Shown piece by piece: positions 10,052 to 19,128 of a stretch of DNA of 33,714 bases. A program made the translations under genes and the position numbers. The notes under the pieces were generated by a model. That model did not search any database and was not told the DNA's origin. It saw only the letters and a list, made by a program, of their open reading frames with translations. This stretch comes from Acinetobacter sp. P8-3-8 (lineage in GTDB: Bacteria > Pseudomonadota > Gammaproteobacteria > Pseudomonadales > Moraxellaceae). Position 1 is the stretch's first letter. Each line of letters opens with the position of its first letter. Where the stretch lies: assembly GCF_000214135.1 (NCBI RefSeq), contig NZ_AFIE01000040.1:1-33714 (forward strand), written 5' to 3'.

Positions 10052-13000
10052 CTACGACTCCGCGGCTAAACCGTATTCTCTTGCCTCTTCCAAATTCACA
10101 GTGACGAGTTTTGATGTTCCTGGTTCTGGCATCGTCACGCCCAGCAAATCGGTTGCCATCGTCATTGCAACTTTATTATGTGTAATGTAAATGAATTGAA
10201 CCTGATCAGAAAGCTCTTTTACCAAATTACAAAACCGACCGACGTTTGCATCGTCTAATGGTGCATCAACTTCATCCAAAACACAGAATGGCGCAGGATT
10301 TAAACGGAAGATTGCAAATACCAAAGCCAAAGCAGTCAAAGCTTTTTCACCACCTGACAATAACGCCAATGAGCTATTTTTCTTTCCAGGTGGGCGAGCC
10401 ATCAGTTTAACACCAGACTGCCAATCATCTTCAAGACTTAAACTTGCCTCACCACCATCAAAAACTTTAGGGAATAACACTTTTAGTTCATTATTAACCC
10501 GATCAAAAGTCCCCATGAACAGTTTTTTGGTTTCTTGGTCAATACTTTTCATGGCATCTTTGAGTTGCTCAACCGTATTTTCCAAATCCTGCATTTGGTG
10601 GGTTAATTCATCAAAACGTTTAGACACTTCTTCATATTCTTCCGAAGCCGCCAAATTCACAGCACCTAATTTTTCAAATTGGCGTTGTGCTTTTTCAAAC
10701 TTTTCTTGGTGAGATGGTAAATCAATCACCACACCTTGCTTAATCGCTGCATTCATCTCTCTAAGTTGATCTGAATAATGTTGCAAATCAGATTTTGCAG
10801 ATTGCCATGAAAGACGCTTTTCTTCTAACTTGGTGCGTAATTGCTCATCATTTTGTTGATGTAAATGACGCATTTCCGTTAGCTTTTGCTGTTTTGATTG
10901 AATGTTATTCAATTCAACTTGCCATTCACTCCACGTCTTTTGCAGCTTTTCAGTTTGTAGCGCTTGCTCAGAATATTGCGATTCTAAACTTGGCAATTCC
11001 AATTGAATTGGATCTACAAACTTTTTAGCTTGTTCCATTTGCGCCAAAATTTGTTGATATTGCGCTTTGGTAAATGTGACATCTTTTTCAAGCAATTCAA
11101 TTTGTTGCTTATTTTGCTCTGCTAAGCGACGAGTCGTTTCAAAATCTTGCTGTTTGAGTTGCAACTGTTGTTGTTGTTCCTCAACCTGCTCATTTAACTC
11201 ATCCAATTTATATTGTAAGGTTTTAAATTCAGGTAGATTTTGCTCAAGCTTGAGAATAACTGAATGCATATCAATTTCAAGATCATCTTTCTGCATTGCA
11301 TCTTCTTCAAGCTGCTCATCTAATTGTTGCAATTGACTGTTTAATTGAACTTTTTGGACTTCAAAAGCTTGAGCAGCACTTTGTTGTTTGGCAATTTGTA
11401 CATCAAACTGCTGTAACAATTTTTGCTGATTTTTTAAAGCGTCTTGGTCTGCTTGAATTTGCTTTTGTAAATCGCTAATTTGCTGGTTGAAACTTGGCAA
11501 TAAAGCATCTGCTTCAATCAATTTAGGTTGTAAATCAGCAAGTTGTTGTTCAATTTCTTCCAAGCGAATTCGATGGCTGAGTGCGCCTTGTGCAGCTTGG
11601 CTCGATTCATCAAAAAACAGACCAATCACCCAATCTTGACCAAGATGATAACCATCAAGTGTCAGAATACTTTGTCCATTGTTCAACTGGCTTTGTAAAG
11701 TTAATGCATGGCTCAGCGTTTCAGCAACGGCAACTTGATTCCACAATGAATATTGTGGGGAATCAATCCAATCTGCCAAACATGGCAGTTGATTGAATTG
11801 AATTTTATCCAAAGAAGACGAAACTTTGAGCTGACGTGCCATGCTTTCTGCAAAGTCTGCTTGTTCATCAATAATTTGAGCAGAGAGCCATTTGGCTAAA
11901 AACTTTTCAACTAAATGCGCATGTGTCTTGCCCTGCTCATTCAGTTTGAGCACTTGCATCAATTGCACAGCATTGTGATCTGTTTTTACAACACTTTTCG
12001 CCATCAATTGGTTTAAGTTCTTTTGTTCAGACTGCAATACTTGTAATTCAGATTTTAAATTGGAAATCTGAATTTTTTGTTGATTCATCTGTTCTTGAAC
12101 TTGTTCCAGTTCAGCTTTTGATTCAAACAACTTTTGTTCTAACTGCGCAATCACATCTTGAGCCGAAGCTTTATTTTGCTCCAATTGCGTTAAATCTTCA
12201 GTTTGGAATTGATTTTGAATCTGTGTTGCTTGGGTCTTTAAGGTATCTTTTTGCTGTTCAATTCGTGCAACATTCTTTGCAAGTTGCTCAATCTGCGATT
12301 GCATCTGTGCTTTTTGCTGTTGCTGTTTTTCAACTTGCACTTTAACTTGTTCATACTGTTGCTGTGCTTGAAGTTGTTGCGCTTTTATATCCGTAAAAGC
12401 CTGACTACGTTGTTGTGTATCTGCTTCAGAACATTGTAGATTTTCAGACTGTTGTTCCAATTGCGTTTGCAAAGTTTCCAATTGCAATTCCATCAATTGA
12501 ATTTTTTCTTTGTTTTGAATTTTTTGCTGTTCTAACTGCCCCAAAGCTTCTGAATTTTGTTGGAATAGAGTCTGCTTTTGCTCCAAAGTCATTTTCAATT
12601 CAGAAAGTTTCTTTTCAGCTTGTTGCCATTCATTTTGCAAAGGCGTCGATTGCTGAATCAAACGTTGGAACAACTCATTGGTCGACGTTAAATCATGCTC
12701 CAATGTACTCATATCTGAACGTACTAACTTGAAATGTTCTCCAAGTTGATCCATTTCAACCGTATATTCTTCTTGTAAACGACTACTGCGCTCACATTGG
12801 AAAGAGAGAATTTCAATTTTTAAAGTACGAATTTCAGTTTCTAAAGTTTTATATTGAACGGCCGTTTCAGACTGACGTTTTAAGGTTTTAAGCTGTGATT
12901 TTAATTCAGAAGCAATATCTTCAAGGCGGTCTAAATTTTGAGTGGTATGCTCAAGATGTTGCAAAGTTTCTCGACGGCGTGCTTGATAGCGTGATACGCC

Positions 13001-13504
13001 AGCAGCTTCTTCAATAAATACTCGCATTTCTTCAGGTTTTGCATCAACCAAACGGTTAATCATACCCTGTTCGATAATGGCGTAAGAGCGAGGCCCTAAA
13101 CCCGTCCCAAGAAAAATATCGGTAATATCACGGCGTCGGCACTTGGTTCCATTGAGGAAATATTCAGACTTTCCATCACGATTAACCTGACGGCGTACAG
13201 CGAGTTCTGCATAAGCATTGTATGCACCACCCAATTTGCCATAAGTATTTTCAAAGCGTAGTTCTACACTTGCCATTCCCACAGGTTTACGTTTTGCCGT
13301 TCCTGTAAAAATAACATCCTGCATGCTTCCACCACGTAACTGGCGGGCACTCGACTCTCCCATCACCCAACGAATGGCATCAATCACATTGGATTTACCA
13401 CAACCATTAGGGCCAACCACCGCTGTGCGGTTATCTTTGAATTGTAATGTCGTACTATCGGCAAAAGATTTAAAGCCAGAAAGTTTTAAGCTGCTTAAAC
13501 GCAT
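10052..13504 (-). CDS. smc: chromosome partition protein SMC
   Basis: This 1150-residue SMC ATPase organises and segregates the chromosome with ScpA/ScpB. The N-terminal head has Walker A GPNGCGKS (31-38). Long Gln-rich coiled coils run from about 165 to 500 and about 640 to 970. The hinge region is around 500-625 and, like Pseudomonas SMC, lacks the GG-rich end seen in Gram-positive proteins. The C-terminal head has the signature LSGGEK (1049-1054) and Walker B VLDEVD (1075-1080). AGGA lies 6 nt before the ATG. It follows the GntR gene by 27 nt and abuts zipA, so GntR-smc-zipA is probably one operon. Confidence 0.97.
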   Translation of the reverse strand: MRLSSLKLSGFKSFADSTTLQFKDNRTAVVGPNGCGKSNVIDAIRWVMGESSARQLRGGSMQDVIFTGTAKRKPVGMASVELRFENTYGKLGGAYNAYAELAVRRQVNRDGKSEYFLNGTKCRRRDITDIFLGTGLGPRSYAIIEQGMINRLVDAKPEEMRVFIEEAAGVSRYQARRRETLQHLEHTTQNLDRLEDIASELKSQLKTLKRQSETAVQYKTLETEIRTLKIEILSFQCERSSRLQEEYTVEMDQLGEHFKLVRSDMSTLEHDLTSTNELFQRLIQQSTPLQNEWQQAEKKLSELKMTLEQKQTLFQQNSEALGQLEQQKIQNKEKIQLMELQLETLQTQLEQQSENLQCSEADTQQRSQAFTDIKAQQLQAQQQYEQVKVQVEKQQQQKAQMQSQIEQLAKNVARIEQQKDTLKTQATQIQNQFQTEDLTQLEQNKASAQDVIAQLEQKLFESKAELEQVQEQMNQQKIQISNLKSELQVLQSEQKNLNQLMAKSVVKTDHNAVQLMQVLKLNEQGKTHAHLVEKFLAKWLSAQIIDEQADFAESMARQLKVSSSLDKIQFNQLPCLADWIDSPQYSLWNQVAVAETLSHALTLQSQLNNGQSILTLDGYHLGQDWVIGLFFDESSQAAQGALSHRIRLEEIEQQLADLQPKLIEADALLPSFNQQISDLQKQIQADQDALKNQQKLLQQFDVQIAKQQSAAQAFEVQKVQLNSQLQQLDEQLEEDAMQKDDLEIDMHSVILKLEQNLPEFKTLQYKLDELNEQVEEQQQQLQLKQQDFETTRRLAEQNKQQIELLEKDVTFTKAQYQQILAQMEQAKKFVDPIQLELPSLESQYSEQALQTEKLQKTWSEWQVELNNIQSKQQKLTEMRHLHQQNDEQLRTKLEEKRLSWQSAKSDLQHYSDQLREMNAAIKQGVVIDLPSHQEKFEKAQRQFEKLGAVNLAASEEYEEVSKRFDELTHQMQDLENTVEQLKDAMKSIDQETKKLFMGTFDRVNNELKVLFPKVFDGGEASLSLEDDWQSGVKLMARPPGKKNSSLALLSGGEKALTALALVFAIFRLNPAPFCVLDEVDAPLDDANVGRFCNLVKELSDQVQFIYITHNKVAMTMATDLLGVTMPEPGTSKLVTVNLEEAREYGLAAES

Positions 13505-13531
13505 AATGTCCTAATTACTTATCAACGCCAC

Positions 13532-14227
13532 TTAGCGGCGCGATCTCCGCGCCCAAGCAAGTTCGATTTGTTTCATTCGTGTCAGAGATTCCAACACTAA
13601 GTTACGCAAGTGTCGACAAAAATCTTCCATAAATAAAGTAGCTTGTTGTGATTTTCGGATTAAAATTGCATCAATCACTAACTTGAGTAATTCTAAAGCT
13701 TCTTGAAGCTCACGTCTTGAAGTATTTAAGGTTAAAAAATAACTTCTGCGCAATGATGGTAACAACTCTTTATAAAATTTCATCAAGTATGGATTGCCGA
13801 CCATTGCTTGCTGTTCAGCTAAGAATTGAAAAACGCCATCATAAAATTTTTCAGTATTGCCTTGTTTGACCTGTTCAACCAAATGATTGAGCAATTGTTG
13901 AATCGCTTCTGCTTCATGGTTACGCCATGTCTCACTCATTCGCTGTACAATTTGCCCCAATAACAAGGCACTGGTATCAAACAAAGCGCGTACTTGCTGG
14001 GCTGACATTTCAGAAACAATTGCACCACGACGAGGAAAAATTTCGATTAAATGAGTTCTTTCCAAAAGCAAAAGGGCTTCTCGTACCGAGCCTCGACTGA
14101 CATCCAGTTCTTTGGCGATACGTAGTTCTTGTATTCGTTCCCCTTCAACCAATTCGCCACTAATGATTTGTTCACTAATATGCTTCGCGATTTGTTCTGA
14201 AAGGCTTTCTACTTCTTCCAAAGGCAT
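13532..14227 (-). CDS. GntR-family regulator, FCD subfamily
   Basis: This is a 231-residue regulator. The winged helix-turn-helix covers about residues 5-75 (ERIQELRIAKELDVSRGSVR, then FPRRGAIVSEM), and a helical FCD-type effector domain covers about 80-215. The usual FCD metal site looks incomplete: D130 is present, but the following D-x3-H histidine is Gln (Q134), no middle His is evident, and only H206 of RHL remains. It may therefore sense its ligand without a metal. It sits 27 nt upstream of smc in the same direction. A palindrome of the type bound by FCD regulators lies about 90 nt upstream, suggesting autoregulation. The ligand is unknown. GGGA precedes the ATG. Confidence 0.85.
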   Translation of the reverse strand: MPLEEVESLSEQIAKHISEQIISGELVEGERIQELRIAKELDVSRGSVREALLLLERTHLIEIFPRRGAIVSEMSAQQVRALFDTSALLLGQIVQRMSETWRNHEAEAIQQLLNHLVEQVKQGNTEKFYDGVFQFLAEQQAMVGNPYLMKFYKELLPSLRRSYFLTLNTSRRELQEALELLKLVIDAILIRKSQQATLFMEDFCRHLRNLVLESLTRMKQIELAWARRSRR

Positions 14228-14256
14228 AGGATTCCCGTATTGGCTTTATTATTTTT

Positions 14257-14278
14257 GGACAATGTCATTTGTCATTGT
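14257..14278. promoter_or_regulatory. half-palindromic site, proximal, GntR promoter
   Basis: GGACAATGTCA (14257-14267) is a perfect inverted copy of TGACATTGTCC at 14314-14324. Within the site, ACAATG and CATTGT form an imperfect palindrome. It lies 30-51 nt upstream of the regulator ATG and is probably a secondary operator or the partner of a DNA loop. Confidence 0.4.
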
Positions 14279-14317
14279 TTTCATTTTTAACTGATTTGAA
14301 AAGTTAAATTCTATGAC

Positions 14318-14330
14318 ATTGTCCGACAAT
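14318..14330. promoter_or_regulatory. candidate FCD/GntR operator
   Basis: ATTGTC-C-GACAAT is a perfect 6+1+6 palindrome of the TTGTnnnACAA-like form known for FCD-subfamily GntR regulators. It lies between the TauE/SafE stop and the regulator start. Binding by the adjacent regulator is inference from form and position. Confidence 0.5.
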
Positions 14331-14384
14331 TTTAATGCATTTTAAGTCAACTCAAGTTTCATAAATAGTACCGTTGATCGGATA

Positions 14385-15188
14385 CTATTTTACAATTCCC
14401 TGATAAATAAAATAAAGACCGACAACTGTGAGTAAACATGCAAAGCATTTTTTCAGCATGGCTGGAGAGAGTGCATGCGCTACCTTTGCACCTAATTTGG
14501 CTGTGATAAAGCTCATAATACTGATGCCCAGAAAAGCATAAATATGTACATAGCCTACCGCATTTTTAATTTCAATATGTTCCTGTAAACCAAAGAACAT
14601 AAAACCTAAAGCACCCGCAATTGCAATGGGTAAACCGCAAGCTGCTGACGTAGCAACAGCTTTTTGCATCACCACACCATTTTTATTCAAATACGGTACG
14701 GTTAAACTTCCGCCGCCGATTCCAAAGATTGCAGAAGCAACGCCAATCCCACCACCAGCAAGCATTTGCATAGATCGAGATGGTAATTGCTTTGATTCGT
14801 CTACTTTGACATTGGCGCCTTTAAACATTCTAAATGCAACCCAAATGGCAAAAACTCCGATGATTAACTGCAAATGCTGTCCTGATAGAATATCTGCAAT
14901 ACCCGCACCTAAAAATGAACCGATGACTAAACCCGGTGCTAAATTTTTAAATACATTCCACAGTACCGCCCCTTTTTTATGATGCGCAGTCACTGAACTA
15001 ATGGAGGTCACAATAATGGTCGCAAGTGAAGTTCCCAAAGCCATATGCATAATGACAGACGGGTCATAACCCATATGCGTAAATACAACATAGAGAATTG
15101 GTATAATAATTAACCCACCACCTACACCAAATAGGCCTGCGGCAAATCCTGCGATTGCACCAATACCTAAATATATGATTAACTCCAT
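14385..15188 (-). CDS. TauE/SafE-family membrane permease
   Basis: This 267-residue protein of the sulfite exporter TauE/SafE family has about eight membrane helices in two repeats. Each repeat has the family glycine motif: GVGGGLIIIPIL near residue 22 and GIGGGSLTVPYL near residue 157. Members move small sulfur or organic anions across the inner membrane; the substrate is not readable here. A strong GGAGG lies 7 nt before the ATG. The gene is divergent from birA, with as little as 2 nt between the longest frames and 29 nt using the preferred birA start. Confidence 0.88.
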   Translation of the reverse strand: MELIIYLGIGAIAGFAAGLFGVGGGLIIIPILYVVFTHMGYDPSVIMHMALGTSLATIIVTSISSVTAHHKKGAVLWNVFKNLAPGLVIGSFLGAGIADILSGQHLQLIIGVFAIWVAFRMFKGANVKVDESKQLPSRSMQMLAGGGIGVASAIFGIGGGSLTVPYLNKNGVVMQKAVATSAACGLPIAIAGALGFMFFGLQEHIEIKNAVGYVHIYAFLGISIMSFITAKLGAKVAHALSPAMLKKCFACLLTVVGLYFIYQGIVK

Positions 15189-15217
15189 AAATGTTCCTCC
15201 ATTTTCTCAGATTCAAC

Positions 15218-15973
15218 ATGGATTTAGAGACTCGTCATCTTAGACAACTTTTAACACAAGCAAATCAGCTCCCCGAAGTGCTGCTTTTGAAACAGACTAC
15301 GGCATCGACCAATGATGATGTGCGAGAGATTGCGCTCAGCGGAATAAAGACAATTTTGGTCTGTAGTGAAACTCAGACTCAAGGGCGAGGTCAGCATCAA
15401 AGGGAATGGGTATCCCCTAGCGGTAATATTTATTTAAGCACATTGCTTGAGACACGAACACCCTTAGATGGTCGTCTAGCGCTTGAAATTGCTTTAAATA
15501 TCTTACAAATACCAACTTTTAAAAATCTCGCTAATTTACAGATCAAATGGCCAAATGATTTATATAGCGATCAAGGCAAGTGGGGAGGGATTTTAGTTGA
15601 ACCTATTTCTCCGAATCAAGCCATTATAGGTGTTGGGATAAATCTTCTGCCTATTTCAGAGGAACAAATCAGCCAACAAGCCACTTCTGTGGTTCAATTG
15701 GGTGTGCAATACCCCAATCGAATTCAAATGATCAGCGAGTTATATTTAGCTATTCAACAAGCAGGTCAATGGTTTAGTCATGGTTGCTATAATCTTGCGG
15801 CACGGTTTAACCATTATGCTGCCTTTATGGATCGGAATGTCCATTTCGAACAAATGAATGACTCGGTTGAAGGAATTTTCAAAGGCATCCATGATGATGG
15901 TTCGGTGAATTTGTTGACACAACAAGGTTTTGTAAATGTCTACCAAGGACGTTTGCGTTTAGTGGCTGAATAA
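15218..15973 (+). CDS. birA: biotin-[acetyl-CoA-carboxylase] ligase, no HTH domain
   Basis: This biotin protein ligase attaches biotin to the AccB subunit of acetyl-CoA carboxylase. The protein of about 251 residues has the catalytic domain ([55 protein letters not shown]) and the small C-terminal domain. It lacks the N-terminal HTH of E. coli BirA, so it should not be a DNA-binding repressor. The adenylate-loop motif, GRGRRG in E. coli, reads GRGQHQ here (15383-15400). The frame is open to an ATG at 15191, but that start leaves only 2 nt to the divergent tauE ATG; the ATG at 15218 (MDLETRH) is more natural. It is followed by coaX after 28 nt. Confidence 0.92.
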   Translation: MDLETRHLRQLLTQANQLPEVLLLKQTTASTNDDVREIALSGIKTILVCSETQTQGRGQHQREWVSPSGNIYLSTLLETRTPLDGRLALEIALNILQIPTFKNLANLQIKWPNDLYSDQGKWGGILVEPISPNQAIIGVGINLLPISEEQISQQATSVVQLGVQYPNRIQMISELYLAIQQAGQWFSHGCYNLAARFNHYAAFMDRNVHFEQMNDSVEGIFKGIHDDGSVNLLTQQGFVNVYQGRLRLVAE

Positions 15974-16001
15974 GACAGTACCAAGAAGATTAGGCAAGAC
16001 A

Positions 16002-16733
16002 ATGAAAGCACTTTGGTTAGATATCGGAAACACCCGTCTTAAATATTGGATCACTCAAGATGATCAAATCATCGAACAAGCGGCTGAGTTACACTTACAA
16101 TCCCCTTCCGATCTGCTACTCGGTCTAATTCAACATTTCCGCAGTTTAGGATTGGATAAAGTTGGAATTTCATCTGTTCAAGATAAAACCAATAATGAAC
16201 GCATTGTCAAAATCTTAAAAATGCTTGATGTTCCAGTGAGCTTTGCCAAAGTACATGCAGAATATGCAGGTTTACGTTGTGGCTATGACCATATCGAACA
16301 GCTTGGTATAGACCGTTGGTTGCAGGTTTTAGCTGTTGCAAAAGCAAATGAGGATTTGTGCGTCGTCAGTTGTGGTACAGCATTAACCATTGATTTAACG
16401 CAAGGTTTACAGCATCTTGGTGGCTATATTTTACCAAATCTGTACTTACAACGTGACTCTCTAATTCAAAAGACCAAAGGGATTAAAATCCCAGATGCAG
16501 CTTTTGCAGAATTAACACCTGGGCGTAACACCATTGACGCTGTACATCATGGCATCCTACTCGGATTAATCAGTACAATTCGACAAGTGATGCAACAATC
16601 CCCACGAAAATTGGTATTAACAGGGGGCGATGCACCCTTATTTGCGCAATTTCTTGAAGAGTTTCATCCGATCATTTGCTCTGATTTACTTTTACAAGGA
16701 TTACAAATTTATTTAGCTCAAGAAAGTGCATAA
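16002..16733 (+). CDS. coaX: type III pantothenate kinase
   Basis: This 243-residue kinase performs the first step of coenzyme A synthesis, phosphorylating pantothenate. ASKHA-fold motifs are visible: the phosphate loop [10 protein letters not shown] (7-16), GIDRW in the pantothenate site, [10 protein letters not shown], and TPGRNT near the C-terminal third. Type III enzymes are not feedback-inhibited by CoA. It lies 28 nt after birA in the same direction, the usual birA-coaX pair of Acinetobacter and Pseudomonas. AGG about 8 nt upstream supports the start. Confidence 0.95.
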   Translation: MKALWLDIGNTRLKYWITQDDQIIEQAAELHLQSPSDLLLGLIQHFRSLGLDKVGISSVQDKTNNERIVKILKMLDVPVSFAKVHAEYAGLRCGYDHIEQLGIDRWLQVLAVAKANEDLCVVSCGTALTIDLTQGLQHLGGYILPNLYLQRDSLIQKTKGIKIPDAAFAELTPGRNTIDAVHHGILLGLISTIRQVMQQSPRKLVLTGGDAPLFAQFLEEFHPIICSDLLLQGLQIYLAQESA

Positions 16734-16758
16734 AATCTAAAATTGCTTCCATGCACCA

Positions 16759-17358
16759 TTAAAATAGTGAAGAAGTCTGCACAAAGCTCACCCGAGCAGG
16801 CTTCAACAAAACTTTTACTTTTTCCCACAGTTGTGGAAATTCTTTAAACCCATCTTGGCCTCGGAATTGCCCTGCTTGTTTGACCTCAAACATTTGTGCA
16901 TTTAACAAATGCCCCAGTTCGATACTTACAGGTGCAGGAATATTCAGATCATTATTGGATAAAAATAGAAAACGTTGTTCAATATTGCTCCTCAGGACTT
17001 CATCAACAATCTGAATATGTTGAATAAACTGATTATACTCAGGTTTAGCGCTTAACTGTTTATGGAAAGCTGAAATAACAAAAAGTGCTTTTACCTGTTG
17101 CCCTTGCTGTAAATGTGCTGAAAGTAAATCGAGTGTTGATAAAGCACCAAACTCATGTGCGATGAAAATACTGTCTTGATCACATTGAATTTGATGTTGA
17201 ATCAAGGTTTGTTTGCATTGTATATAATCTGGATTTTCAGGACAGGGTAAAGGAATCTGAGTACACTCAGCTCCATTTTCAATAATTTTACCTTCTAGCC
17301 ATGTATACCAATGGTTTTGAGAGGACGAGGTCTTTCCGTAAATGATGTAAACTTTCAT
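16759..17358 (-). CDS. RBBP9/YdeN-like alpha/beta hydrolase, catalytically degenerate
   Basis: This is about 199 residues with the RBBP9/YdeN fold: MKVYIIYGKTSSSQNHW at the N terminus, IPLPCPENPDY, a nucleophile-elbow region, FLSNNDLNIP carrying the acid D137, and a C-terminal GFKEFPQLWEKV like the family's GFtEFPel. The nucleophile elbow, GHSxG in active members, is AHEFG (A67-G71) with Glu69 for Ser. The catalytic His of the family's GHF motif is Gln164 (AGQF). It is therefore probably not a classical serine hydrolase and may be a binding pseudoenzyme. The frame is open to an ATG at 17403, but the start at 17358 fits the family and has an AAGAAG-type ribosome site. It is downstream of ffh, beyond a terminator. 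Confidence 0.75.
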   Translation of the reverse strand: MKVYIIYGKTSSSQNHWYTWLEGKIIENGAECTQIPLPCPENPDYIQCKQTLIQHQIQCDQDSIFIAHEFGALSTLDLLSAHLQQGQQVKALFVISAFHKQLSAKPEYNQFIQHIQIVDEVLRSNIEQRFLFLSNNDLNIPAPVSIELGHLLNAQMFEVKQAGQFRGQDGFKEFPQLWEKVKVLLKPARVSFVQTSSLF

Positions 17359-17530
17359 TATTTTCTTCTTATCAATATAAATATAAAAAATCAGACTCAT
17401 CAAATGATGAGTTTATTAAGTTAAATTAAATCTACACGATCAATATTTGCAAATAATTTAACATTAATTAAACAATATATTGATCAAATCACAATATTTG
17501 TATTATTCATTTATTAAATTTACATAATAA

Positions 17531-17552
17531 AAAAGATGCCGAAGCATCTTTT
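17531..17552 (-). terminator. terminator after ffh (UUCG loop)
   Basis: On the minus strand a 9-bp stem (AAAAGATGC with GCATCTTTT) closes a TTCG tetraloop, an exceptionally stable RNA loop, and a T-run follows. It lies 26 nt after the ffh stop. Confidence 0.85.
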
Positions 17553-17577
17553 TTTACTCATAAATCAAACTGATCTA

Positions 17578-18984
17578 TTATTTTTTATCATTATTTCCAA
17601 ACAATGGTCCCATACCGCCACCACCGCCGAATTGTTTTTGCATGCCGCCTAATGAACGCATCATTTTTGCCATACCAGATGGATTGGCAAATTTTTTCAT
17701 CATTTTCGCCATTTGCGCATGTTGTTTGATGAGTTTGTTCACTTCCACAACATCCATACCACAACCCGCTGCAATACGTTTTTTACGGCTAGGATTCATC
17801 AAGTCTGGGTTACGGCGTTCTTTAATGGTCATCGATTGGATAATCGCTTCCATTTTCTTGACTTGTTTTTCAGGATTCGCTTGTGCAATTGCATCTTGAA
17901 TACCTGAATTACTCATGCCAGGCAACTTATCCAAGAAGCCCATCATGCCGCCCATCTTATTCATTTGTTCAAATTGCATCAGCATATCTTCAAAGTTGAA
18001 GCTTCCGCCTTTTTGCAATTTTTTCGCCATTTTTTCGGCTTTTTCTTTGTCGATTTTACGTTCAACTTCTTCGACTAAAGAAAGTACGTCACCCATACCT
18101 AAGATACGTTGTGCAACACGCTCAGGATGGAATGGCTCTAAGGCATCGAGCTTTTCACCCATACCTAGGAATTTGATTGGTTTACCTGTGATTGCACGTA
18201 CAGAAAGCGCCGCACCACCACGCGCATCACCATCAGTCTTGGTGAGAATCACACCAGTCAAAGGTAATGCATCATTGAATGCTTTTGCAGTATTTGCCGC
18301 ATCCTGACCTGTCATCGCATCGACAACAAATAAAGTTTCAGTCGGGTTAATCGCAGCATGTAATGCTTTGATTTCGTCCATCATGTCATCATCGACATGC
18401 AAACGACCTGCTGTATCGACAATCAAGACATCATTGAAGTTGATCTTCGCTTGACCAATCGCACGTTGTGCAATTTTGATTGGGTCTTCAGACGCATCAG
18501 ATTCGATAAAATCAACGCCAACTTCCGCTGCAACTGTTTGTAGCTGCTTGATCGCTGCTGGACGATAAACGTCGGCAGAAACCATGGCTACTTTTTTCTT
18601 TTGACGCTCTTTTAAGAAGCGAGCAAGTTTTGCAGCAGTTGTGGTTTTACCCGCACCTTGCAAGCCTGCTAAAAGCACAACAACTGGAGGTTTCGCAGCC
18701 AAATCAAGACTTTCATTCGCCGCACCCATCATCTTCGTGAGTTCGTCATAGACGATTTTCACGAAAGCTTGACCAGGTGATAGCTGAGTCATCACTTCTT
18801 GACCTAATGCCTCTTCCTTAACTTTCGCAATAAACTCACGAGTTACAGGTAAGGCAACATCTGCTTCAAGAAGTGCCATACGTACTTCACGTAACGTATC
18901 TTTAATATTGTCTTCGGTTAGCTGCCCTGAGCCAGTAACATTTCTTAAACTCTGCGTGAGTCGTTCTGTTAAGGTATCAAACAT
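17578..18984 (-). CDS. ffh: signal recognition particle protein Ffh
   Basis: This 468-residue SRP54 GTPase binds 4.5S RNA and signal sequences and delivers ribosomes to FtsY at the membrane. The N domain covers about 1-95. The G domain has GLQGAGKTT (107-115), DTAGR (190-194) and TKTDG (248-252). The Met-rich M domain (about 325-450: MLMQFEQMNKMGGMMGFL) binds RNA and signal peptides, and a Gly-rich tail ends the protein. Length is normal. It is divergent from the YpjD-like gene at 19129, a common neighbour in gammaproteobacteria, and is followed by a strong terminator. Confidence 0.97.
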   Translation of the reverse strand: MFDTLTERLTQSLRNVTGSGQLTEDNIKDTLREVRMALLEADVALPVTREFIAKVKEEALGQEVMTQLSPGQAFVKIVYDELTKMMGAANESLDLAAKPPVVVLLAGLQGAGKTTTAAKLARFLKERQKKKVAMVSADVYRPAAIKQLQTVAAEVGVDFIESDASEDPIKIAQRAIGQAKINFNDVLIVDTAGRLHVDDDMMDEIKALHAAINPTETLFVVDAMTGQDAANTAKAFNDALPLTGVILTKTDGDARGGAALSVRAITGKPIKFLGMGEKLDALEPFHPERVAQRILGMGDVLSLVEEVERKIDKEKAEKMAKKLQKGGSFNFEDMLMQFEQMNKMGGMMGFLDKLPGMSNSGIQDAIAQANPEKQVKKMEAIIQSMTIKERRNPDLMNPSRKKRIAAGCGMDVVEVNKLIKQHAQMAKMMKKFANPSGMAKMMRSLGGMQKQFGGGGGMGPLFGNNDKK

Positions 18985-19128
18985 TGCAAAATCCGCTTAA
19001 AATAGCTAGTAGCAAAAAAATCTTTCTTAAAATAGAAAATTTATGCCCAAGATGCTATAGGATACTGTAGTTCACATGGAATTTATATCTTATAACATGA
19101 ATATTCATCATCCTGAAAAAGGTTTGAC

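Noticed and set aside
11067-11336. Cys/Ser-rich plus-strand frame opposite smc
   Set aside because: It is the antisense reading of Gln/Glu-rich coiled-coil codons (TTG/TGC runs); not a gene.
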